DNA of 18,336 nt from JAQBQQ01 sp964633955. GTDB lineage: Bacteria > Patescibacteriota > Gracilibacteria > Peribacterales > Peribacteraceae. The number at the start of each line of letters is the position of its first letter. Within the stretch, counting starts at the first letter, position 1. Below are positions 5,224 to 11,446 of the stretch, in pieces. Below the pieces are notes generated by a model. The model did no database searches. It saw nothing but the letters and a program-made list of their open reading frames with translations, and was not told the DNA's origin. The position numbers and the translations under genes were made by a program. The DNA is taken from positions 1-18,336 of the forward strand of contig CAZWIA010000022.1 of NCBI GenBank assembly GCA_964633955.1, given 5' to 3'.

Positions 5224-7791
5224 ATGGACGCACAGCGCTTCACCACCAAAGCCGCGGAAGCCATCCAGGGCACCATGCAACTGGCGGGCAGTCTGAGCCA
5301 GCAGGCACTCACGCCCCTGCACCTCCTGCTGACCCTGGTGAACCAGCGGGACGGGCTGATTCCCACGCTGCTCCAGAAGCTGGAGCGCGATCCGCAGGCG
5401 CTCTCCCGCACGCTCCAGGCTGAAGTGGCCAAACTGCCTCAGGTGAGCGGCGGCGGCACTCCGTACCTCACGCCGGAGATGCAGAGCGTGCTGAGCCAGG
5501 CGGAGACGGAAGCGGGCAAACTGCGTGACGCCTACGTGTCCACGGAGCATTTGTTCCTGGCGCTGCTCGACCAATCCCCCATTCAGAAGCTGCTGCCGCT
5601 GGAGCGCGACCGGGTCCTTGCGGAGCTGGCCGCCATCCGCGGCAACCAGCGCGTGACCGACCAGGATCCGGAGGGCAAGTACCAGGCACTGGAGAAGTAC
5701 GCGCACGATCTCACGGCAAAGGCGCGGGAGGGGAAGATCGATCCCGTCATAGGGCGGAACGAGGAGATCCGCCGCATCATGCAGATCCTCACCCGCCGGA
5801 CCAAGAATAACCCCGTCTTAGTAGGCGAGCCGGGCGTGGGGAAGACGGCCATCGTGGAGGGACTGGCCAAGAAGATCGTGGACGGCGATGTGCCGGACAC
5901 CATCCAGGGCAAGCGGGTGCTGGCGCTGGATCTGGGCGCCATGATCGCCGGCACCAAGTACCGCGGGGAGTTTGAGGATCGGCTCAAGGCGGTGATGAAA
6001 GAGATTGAGGACCGGGATGACGTGATCCTGTTCATTGATGAGCTGCACACCATTGTAGGCGCGGGCGCGGCGGAAGGCGCCATGGACGCCGGAAACATCC
6101 TCAAGCCGGCACTCGCGCGCGGCACGCTCCGGACTATCGGCGCCACTACGCTCCGGGAGTACCGCAAGTACGTGGAGAAGGACGCAGCGCTGGAACGGCG
6201 GTTCCAGCCGGTCTCCGTGGAGGAACCGTCCGTGGAGGACGCTGTCTCCATCCTGCGCGGCATCAAGGAGAAGTATGAGGTGCACCACGGCGTCCGGATC
6301 CGGGACGCGGCCGTGGTGGCCGCGGTCACGCTCTCCCACCGGTACATCACAGACCGCTTCCTGCCGGACAAGGCGATCGACCTCATGGACGAAGCCGCTT
6401 CCACGCTGCGGATTGAGATCGCCAGCAAACCTACGGAGCTGGACCGCCTGGAGCGGCGCGTGCGGCAGCTGGAGGTAGAGCGGGAGGCGTTAAAGAAGGA
6501 GGAAGACGAACCGTCCAAGCAGCGCCTTGAGGTGCTGGAGAAGGAACTTTCCGAGCTCAAGGAGGAACAGCGGAGCCTGGAGCTGAAGTGGCAGAACGAG
6601 CGCCGGTACATTGACGCACTGAAGGAGGCGCAGGCCGACCGCGACCGCCTGAAGGAGGAATCCGCCCAGGCGGAGCGCCGGGGAGACCTGCAGCGGGTAG
6701 CGGAGATCCGCTACGGGCTCATACCGGCGGCTGAGCAGCGGATCACGCAGGCGGAGGAAGAGCTCCGGAAGCTGCGCTCGGAATCCGCGCTCCTCAAGGA
6801 GGAGGTCACGGAAGAGGACATTGCCAAGGTGGTTGCCCGCTGGACCGGGATTCCGGTGACCAAGATGCTGTCTGAGGAGACAGCCCGCTTGGCCCGGATG
6901 GAAGAGGAGCTGAGCGGGCGCGTCATCGGGCAGGAGGAAGCTATCCGCGCCGTGAGCAACGCCGTGCGCCGCAGCCGGGCGGGGATCCAGGAGGAGAACC
7001 GGCCCATCGGGTCCTTCATCTTCCTGGGGCCGACCGGCGTGGGGAAGACGGAACTGGCCCGGGCGCTGGCGGATTTTCTCTTCAACGACGAGCGGGCCAT
7101 GATCCGCATCGACATGTCCGAGTACATGGAGCGCCACGCCGTGGCCCGCCTGATCGGCTCCCCGCCGGGCTACGTGGGGTATGAGGAGGGCGGCCAGCTC
7201 ACGGAGGCCGTGCGCCGCCATCCGTACGCCGTGGTGCTGTTCGATGAAATTGAGAAAGCCCACCCGGAGGTCTTCAACGTCCTCCTGCAGGTGCTAGATG
7301 ACGGCCGCCTCACGGACTCCAAAGGCCGGACGGTGGACTTCAAGAACACGCTCATCATCATGACGTCCAACATCGGCTCCCGGGAGATTGCGGAGTACGC
7401 CGGTCAGACCGTGCTGCAGAACAAGGCCGTGCATGACCTGCTGCGCGCCGCCTTCAAGCCAGAATTCCTCAACCGGATTGATGACATCATCGTCTTCCAG
7501 CCGCTCACGGAGGCGCAGATCCGGGAGATTGTGGCCCTGCAGGTGGACCGGGTCAGCCGCCGCCTGCAGCAGAGGAACATCCACCTGACCGTGACGCCGG
7601 CGGCCATGGATCTCCTGGCGTCGCTGGGCTTTGATCCCAGCTTTGGCGCGCGCCCGCTCAAGCGGGTGATCCAGAGCAAGATCTTAGACGAGCTCTCCCT
7701 GCAGATTGTGGAAGGCAAGGTGAAGGAAGGAGAGAGCGTGACGGTGGACGTGAAGGACGGGGGATTCGTGCTCCGCGGGAAATCACAGTAA
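5224..7791 (+). CDS. clpB: ATP-dependent disaggregase ClpB
   Basis: An 855-residue Hsp100 chaperone, the usual ClpB length, which forms a hexamer and threads aggregated proteins with ATP in the cytoplasm, normally with DnaK. Order of domains: Clp N-domain (1-145); AAA+ domain 1 with Walker A G-E-P-G-V-G-K-T at 201-208 and Walker B V-I-L-F-I-D-E at 267-273; the coiled-coil middle domain (about 405-525), which distinguishes ClpB from ClpA and ClpC; AAA+ domain 2 with G-P-T-G-V-G-K-T at 602-609; and the conserved C-terminal G-F-D-P-S-F-G-A-R-P-L-K-R. There is no sign of the ClpP-binding loop that ClpA and ClpC have. It is a single-gene unit with its own CIRCE-controlled promoter and terminator, divergent from the toxin-antitoxin pair. 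The start matches the usual N-terminus, though no ribosome binding site is visible. Confidence 0.97.
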   Translation: MDAQRFTTKAAEAIQGTMQLAGSLSQQALTPLHLLLTLVNQRDGLIPTLLQKLERDPQALSRTLQAEVAKLPQVSGGGTPYLTPEMQSVLSQAETEAGKLRDAYVSTEHLFLALLDQSPIQKLLPLERDRVLAELAAIRGNQRVTDQDPEGKYQALEKYAHDLTAKAREGKIDPVIGRNEEIRRIMQILTRRTKNNPVLVGEPGVGKTAIVEGLAKKIVDGDVPDTIQGKRVLALDLGAMIAGTKYRGEFEDRLKAVMKEIEDRDDVILFIDELHTIVGAGAAEGAMDAGNILKPALARGTLRTIGATTLREYRKYVEKDAALERRFQPVSVEEPSVEDAVSILRGIKEKYEVHHGVRIRDAAVVAAVTLSHRYITDRFLPDKAIDLMDEAASTLRIEIASKPTELDRLERRVRQLEVEREALKKEEDEPSKQRLEVLEKELSELKEEQRSLELKWQNERRYIDALKEAQADRDRLKEESAQAERRGDLQRVAEIRYGLIPAAEQRITQAEEELRKLRSESALLKEEVTEEDIAKVVARWTGIPVTKMLSEETARLARMEEELSGRVIGQEEAIRAVSNAVRRSRAGIQEENRPIGSFIFLGPTGVGKTELARALADFLFNDERAMIRIDMSEYMERHAVARLIGSPPGYVGYEEGGQLTEAVRRHPYAVVLFDEIEKAHPEVFNVLLQVLDDGRLTDSKGRTVDFKNTLIIMTSNIGSREIAEYAGQTVLQNKAVHDLLRAAFKPEFLNRIDDIIVFQPLTEAQIREIVALQVDRVSRRLQQRNIHLTVTPAAMDLLASLGFDPSFGARPLKRVIQSKILDELSLQIVEGKVKEGESVTVDVKDGGFVLRGKSQ

Positions 7792-7799
7792 AACGTCAG

Positions 7800-7830
7800 G
7801 GTGCTCAAAGGTGATATTAGAGCACCTTTT
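7800..7830 (+). terminator. clpB intrinsic terminator
   Basis: GGTGCTC (7800-7806) and GAGCACC (7820-7826) form a perfect 7-base stem with a 13-base loop, followed by TTTT. It begins 9 bases after the clpB stop codon. Confidence 0.8.
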
Positions 7831-7863
7831 AACGTCTTAACCTCTTCACATGGCGCTCTTTCC

Positions 7864-7891
7864 TTGCACATAGCGTCGCGCGGCGCAGAAT
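7864..7891 (+). promoter_or_regulatory. Possible promoter of bactofilin-like gene
   Basis: TTGCAC (7864-7869), a 16-base spacer and CAGAAT (7886-7891). Both boxes are weak. If it is real, transcription begins near 7898, supporting the ATG at 7917 over the one at 7890. The palindrome TGGAAA-N5-TTTCCA (7891-7907) sits at the predicted start point. Confidence 0.35.
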
Positions 7892-7916
7892 GGAAAGCAA
7901 TTTTCCATCCTCCCCC

Positions 7917-9092
7917 ATGAAGCGTCTCATCCTTCCCGCCCTGCTCCTCCTGAGCCTTCTGGTCGCCGTGCCCGTCCTGGCCGCCACGGTGGGGGACCCG
8001 GCTGGCGTGCCGGAGACCGTGCCTGACGACCTCTACGTGGCGCACCGGACGCTCACCCTGCAGGCGACGGTGAACGGGGACGCGATCATTGCTGGAGGGG
8101 AAGTGACGGTGAACGGTCCGGTGGCCCAGGACCTGCTGGCGGCCGGCGGAACCGTGACTGTGAACGGTCCGGTGGAAGACGATATCCGTGCCGCCGGCGG
8201 AACGGTGACGCTGGCCGGCCCTGTGGGCAGCGACGTGGTGGCGGCAGGCGGCAAAGTGGTCCTCACCCAGAGCGCCAGTGCATCCGGGGACGCGCTCCTG
8301 ACCGGCGGCGAGGTGCAGCTGCTCGGCCGCGTGCGGGGGAACCTGAGAGCGGGCGGAGGAACAGTGGTAGTGGATGGTATTGTGAACGGTGACGCGGAAA
8401 TTACCGCGGAAGACGTGACGGTGAACGGCACCGTGCGCGGCAACGCCAAGATTCACGCCCAGCGTCTGACCGTGGGACCGCAGGCGCGCTTTGAAAAGGA
8501 CCTCACGTACGTGAGCAACCAGGAGCTGCAGTTTGGCAGCGGAACAGTGATGGGCGCCGTGCGCTACCAGGCTCGGCCGGATGATCCGGACGCCCGGCCC
8601 GGCGGCGCTGCGGGCGCCTTTGCTGGTGCCTTCTCCGTGTTCCACCTCCTCTCCACTGCACTCATCGTGCTCATCCTCCTGCTCCTCAACCGCACGTTCC
8701 TGCCCACGGCCGCTGAGCGCCTGCGCCGCGAGCCGCTGTGGAACGCGTTCTACGGCCTGGTGTACCTGGTACTCACGCCAGCCGTGAGTCTGCTCCTCAT
8801 GATTACGCTCATCGGCCTGCCGCTGGGCCTGGCGCTCCTTGCGGGCTACATCTTCTCCCTGGTGTTCCTGCCGGCGGTGACGGCCGTGGTGCTTGCGTTC
8901 ACGGCAGAACGGCATGTGGGACGCACGTGGGGCACGGGCATCCGTCTGCTCGTGAGCATTGGCATGGCCATTGTCCTGCGCCTGCTGTGGCTCATCCCGA
9001 TCATCGGGTGGGCGGCATGGGTCTGCATCCTCTTGGCCGCGCTGGGCGCGGTGCTCGCCACCAAGCTGGAGCGGCTGCAGGCGCTGCGGTAG
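7917..9092 (+). CDS. Bactofilin-like membrane protein with signal peptide
   Basis: A 391-residue predicted membrane protein. A classic signal peptide (residues 1-22, M-K-R then a leucine-rich core ending V-L-A) is followed by about eight short beta-type repeats at 48-185 of the form V-N-G-x-V-x-x-D-x-x-A-A-G-G-x-V, as in polymer-forming bactofilin beta-helices. After a G/A/P-rich linker come about five transmembrane helices (about 241-262, 277-297, 298-327, 341-358 and 361-381). Bactofilins are usually cytoplasmic filaments; here the repeats should lie outside the membrane, so the protein may form or anchor an extracellular scaffold. I chose the ATG at 7917 because it starts directly with the basic n-region of the signal peptide. 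The previous clpB unit ends in a terminator, so this is a separate unit. Confidence 0.72.
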   Translation: MKRLILPALLLLSLLVAVPVLAATVGDPAGVPETVPDDLYVAHRTLTLQATVNGDAIIAGGEVTVNGPVAQDLLAAGGTVTVNGPVEDDIRAAGGTVTLAGPVGSDVVAAGGKVVLTQSASASGDALLTGGEVQLLGRVRGNLRAGGGTVVVDGIVNGDAEITAEDVTVNGTVRGNAKIHAQRLTVGPQARFEKDLTYVSNQELQFGSGTVMGAVRYQARPDDPDARPGGAAGAFAGAFSVFHLLSTALIVLILLLLNRTFLPTAAERLRREPLWNAFYGLVYLVLTPAVSLLLMITLIGLPLGLALLAGYIFSLVFLPAVTAVVLAFTAERHVGRTWGTGIRLLVSIGMAIVLRLLWLIPIIGWAAWVCILLAALGAVLATKLERLQALR

Positions 9093-9191
9093 GTCCGGTC
9101 GCACAGTCCGGCTTCTCTCCTTCTTGCATCTCCGCACGATGCGGCGCTCCCACCCGAGCGCCGCTCTGCGCAGCCCACGTGTTGCTGCACG

Positions 9192-9212
9192 AAAAAGCGG
9201 CCCGGAGGCCGC
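9192..9212 (-). terminator. Intrinsic terminator of lysine-rich gene
   Basis: On the minus strand a perfect 6-base GC stem, GCGGCC with GGCCGC and loop TCCG (9212-9197), is followed by TTTTT (9196-9192). It lies 15 bases beyond the stop codon of the small gene at 9228-9320 and supports that gene being transcribed. Confidence 0.8.
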
Positions 9213-9227
9213 TCTTCCTGGAAGTCC

Positions 9228-9320
9228 TTATCTCTTCTTCTTGGCGGCCTTCCTCTTGGTCGTCTTCTTGGCCGTGGTCTTCTTGGCCTTCTTAGCTGGC
9301 TTCCTCTTCTTGGTTGCCAT
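9228..9320 (-). CDS. 30-residue lysine-rich histone-tail-like peptide
   Basis: The predicted product has 30 residues: it begins M-A-T-K-K-R-K-P-A-K-K and ends A-A-K-K-K-R. Two thirds of it is K, R or A, built from A-K-K and T-K-K units like the tails of histone H1 and of bacterial H1-like proteins such as Hc1 and AlgP. A role in DNA or RNA binding, or in nucleoid compaction, is inferred. A real gene is supported by an open frame from ATG to TAA, a strong intrinsic terminator 15 bases after the stop, and a minus-strand TAGAAT box upstream (9358-9353). It is far below the usual size cut-off for gene callers. No Shine-Dalgarno sequence is present; the leader is pyrimidine-rich. It might be only the remnant of a longer protein. 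Confidence 0.65.
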   Translation of the reverse strand: MATKKRKPAKKAKKTTAKKTTKRKAAKKKR

Positions 9321-9352
9321 GAGACAGAGAGGGGAAAGAAATAACTTGGACG

Positions 9353-9358
9353 ATTCTA
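9353..9358 (-). promoter_or_regulatory. Possible -10 box of lysine-rich gene
   Basis: TAGAAT on the minus strand, 32 bases before the ATG at 9320. The -35 is weak (TTCCAT with a 17-base spacer). The rest of 9321-9483 holds no gene I can support; an A-run at 9402-9409 (T-run on the minus strand) might belong to the end of the SLH transcript, but no strong stem precedes it. Confidence 0.4.
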
Positions 9359-9483
9359 CGATCGATGACGGCGGCATGGAAGAACTTCATGCAGCAGAGA
9401 AAAAAAATTGTGATGATGTTATCGAACGGCAGCACGCGCGCGCATCACGGGTGTCCCGCTGTGCGACGTGCGGAGACCCGATG

Positions 9484-10911
9484 TCACTTCACCAACTGGA
9501 TGGTGTACGTCTGCCGGGACGCGCTGGGCGTGAGCTTGGGATCCCGACCGATCACCACGACGTAGCTGCCGGCGGGATACACGTAGCTGCTTCCGCACGC
9601 CGGACCGTTGAAGCCGCTCAGATCCACATTGGCCAGCGGGAAGATCATGCAGCGCAGCCCCTCAGACACCAGACGCAGCGTCATGCTGCGTCCCTCTTCT
9701 CCCTTCTTGAGACCGGTGACGGAGAACGCGTAGAAGTCCTGCAGATCGCCGGCGTTCATCCACTCGGTACGCACGGGCTTCATGAGAAGATCTTTGGCCT
9801 GGGAGAAGCCGTCATTCCCGGTGGAGACGCCCGTCTTGGCGGCCACGGAGAAGCTGGACTCCGGATCCGGCGTCTGCGTGCGCAGCTGGTAGGTGCCGGG
9901 CGTGATGAACGCGCGGATGGCGCAGGTGCGGCCTTCCTGGTAGCCGGTGTAGTACTCCAGTGAGAACCCGTCCTTATCCAGCGCGGAGAGCGTGCAGCTC
10001 ACAGGACCGCGGCCGGACAGCTGGGAGACCCATACATCCACGGCGGTCTTGGATGCCACGGTGAACTGGTGCGTGACGCTCCTGCCGCCGGTCTCCTCCG
10101 TAAACGGGAAGGTGACCGTCTTGAACACCGGCGCGGTGGCAGCCGACAGGGACGAGGATGTGCTGCGCGCGGAAGAAGCGGACGCGCCGACCGTACTGGA
10201 GCTGCCGCCGGCGGAAGAGTGATCCTCCCTTAACGAGGAACCGGCGGAAGAGGATGACGCCGTCCGATCCACCAACTGCCTGCGCGCCTCAAGCCCGTTC
10301 CAGATGAGTGACGCCGCCTCCGCCCGTGTGATGGGCGTGCCGGGGTGGAACGAGAATCCTTCCCATCCCTTCAGCGGCAGGATGCCATAGGCGTAGGCCA
10401 TGTGCACCGGCGCGGTGAACCACTGGCCGGACGGCACATCCACGAGCGGCGGCGGCACCACATCCTTGGCCGCACGGAGCGTGAGATCAAACTCCATCAC
10501 GCGCATGAGCATCTTCACTGCTTCCGCCCGGCTCACCGGGTTGCCCGGCTTGAACGACCGGTCCGGGTAGCCGCCCACGAACTGCTGGCGCACCGCGTGG
10601 CACACGGCCGCCTCGTAGTACGCGCCGGCCACCACATCCGGGAAGCAGATCTTCTCCGGCTCCGCCGGTGCGCGGTTGAGCGCCCGGTAGAGCATGACCA
10701 GGAAGTCCGCGCGGTTGAGCCGGTCTTCCGGTCGGAACAGGCCGTCCGCGTTCCCCCGCACCACCTGCGTGAGCGCCAGCTGCCGGATGGCCTGCCCGTG
10801 CGGGTGGGTATCCGGCACGTCCGGAAAGGCGAGCGCGGCGCGGGTGGAAGCCGGCGCTGCGGCGAGGGCGCAGACCGTGAGGACGGACAGGACGGCAACG
10901 TGCTTGGGCAT
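9484..10911 (-). CDS. Secreted SLH-domain surface protein
   Basis: A 475-residue exported protein. The signal peptide (1-25) has a basic start, hydrophobic core and A-x-A-type end. Three S-layer homology domains follow at about 29-77, 89-139 and 156-207, each with F-P-D-V or V-D-V at the start, an F-x-P or similar turn, and R-A-D or R-A-E near the end. SLH triplets normally hold proteins to pyruvylated cell-wall polymers. A serine-rich, low-complexity linker (218-258) joins them to a C-terminal region (about 262-475) of beta-rich repeats ending in P-G-T-Y-Q-L and P-A-G-S-Y-V-V-V-I type strands, resembling PPC (bacterial pre-peptidase C-terminal) domains. No catalytic domain is seen. I chose the ATG at 10911 because it starts the signal peptide; the longer frame runs back into ribH and over the promoter. 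Confidence 0.85.
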   Translation of the reverse strand: MPKHVAVLSVLTVCALAAAPASTRAALAFPDVPDTHPHGQAIRQLALTQVVRGNADGLFRPEDRLNRADFLVMLYRALNRAPAEPEKICFPDVVAGAYYEAAVCHAVRQQFVGGYPDRSFKPGNPVSRAEAVKMLMRVMEFDLTLRAAKDVVPPPLVDVPSGQWFTAPVHMAYAYGILPLKGWEGFSFHPGTPITRAEAASLIWNGLEARRQLVDRTASSSSAGSSLREDHSSAGGSSSTVGASASSARSTSSSLSAATAPVFKTVTFPFTEETGGRSVTHQFTVASKTAVDVWVSQLSGRGPVSCTLSALDKDGFSLEYYTGYQEGRTCAIRAFITPGTYQLRTQTPDPESSFSVAAKTGVSTGNDGFSQAKDLLMKPVRTEWMNAGDLQDFYAFSVTGLKKGEEGRSMTLRLVSEGLRCMIFPLANVDLSGFNGPACGSSYVYPAGSYVVVIGRDPKLTPSASRQTYTIQLVK

Positions 10912-10935
10912 GTGAAGGGGGTGAGAGCGGCCCTC

Positions 10936-10964
10936 ATCGTACGGTGAACACATCCGTTGCTCAA
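10936..10964 (-). promoter_or_regulatory. Promoter of the SLH gene
   Basis: On the minus strand: TTGAGC (10964-10959), 17-base spacer, TACGAT (10941-10936), 24 bases before the ATG at 10911. The -35 overlaps the end of ribH, so the SLH gene can be transcribed separately from the riboflavin genes. Confidence 0.5.
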
Positions 10965-11446
10965 TTTGCCGCTTCCCGGATCGCCTTGAGTACAGAGAGC
11001 GATTGTAGCACCGCATACGCCGCTTCCTTTCCCTTGTTGTGCGGATCGCGCGTGCGGGGCTCCACGTGGGCCAGATCGTTCACGTACAGGATCTCAAAGG
11101 CAAAGGGCAGCCGGTACCGGATCTGGATCTCCGCAATTCCCCGCGTGGTCGCTTCCGCGAGCAAGCGTGCGTGGTGCGTCTCTCCCTCCAGAATGATGCC
11201 CAGTCCGATCAGCGCATCGACCAATCCGCGGTGCGCGAGCTCCGCGCCGATGAGGGGGACTTCGAACGATCCGGGCGCCGCGTAGACCGTCACCTGGGCT
11301 TCCGGGAGCCCGGCCTCCCGCAGCACCTGACAGGCCCCCGCCACCAGCCGATCCATCTGCTCCTTATAATAGAAGGAGGCCACAATACCCACCTTCCAGT
11401 GGGGATCGGCCTGAATAGCCGAATTTGACGCTATTTCACGCTTCAT
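10961..11446 (-). CDS. ribH: 6,7-dimethyl-8-ribityllumazine synthase
   Basis: A 161-residue enzyme of normal length that condenses 5-amino-6-ribitylamino-uracil with 3,4-dihydroxy-2-butanone 4-phosphate to give lumazine, the substrate of riboflavin synthase. Visible signatures are P-G-S-F-E-V-P near residue 57, the G-x-x-x-E-G-E-T-H-H-A segment in which the second histidine aligns with the family's catalytic histidine, and H-N-K-G-K-E-A-A near the C-terminus. The segment before N-K-G is one residue shorter than usual. I chose the ATG at 11446 because the preceding 18 residues of the longer frame are translated from the end of ribE. It overlaps ribE by 11 bases, so the two are co-transcribed, and the next reaction is done by that neighbour. 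Confidence 0.93.
   Translation of the reverse strand: MKREIASNSAIQADPHWKVGIVASFYYKEQMDRLVAGACQVLREAGLPEAQVTVYAAPGSFEVPLIGAELAHRGLVDALIGLGIILEGETHHARLLAEATTRGIAEIQIRYRLPFAFEILYVNDLAHVEPRTRDPHNKGKEAAYAVLQSLSVLKAIREAAN

Noticed and set aside
5583..6611. Long minus-strand frame of 342 codons opposite clpB
   Set aside because: Serine- and arginine-rich composition typical of an antisense shadow of a GC-rich gene; clpB is clearly the coding strand.
7404..9137. 577-codon minus-strand frame across the clpB end and the bactofilin-like gene
   Set aside because: It crosses the clpB terminator and is rich in H, Q, R and A; it lies opposite two well-supported genes.
8959..9963. 334-codon plus-strand frame spanning the end of the bactofilin-like gene and opposite the SLH gene
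   Set aside because: The lysine-rich gene and SLH gene on the minus strand explain this region better; the frame has no domain.
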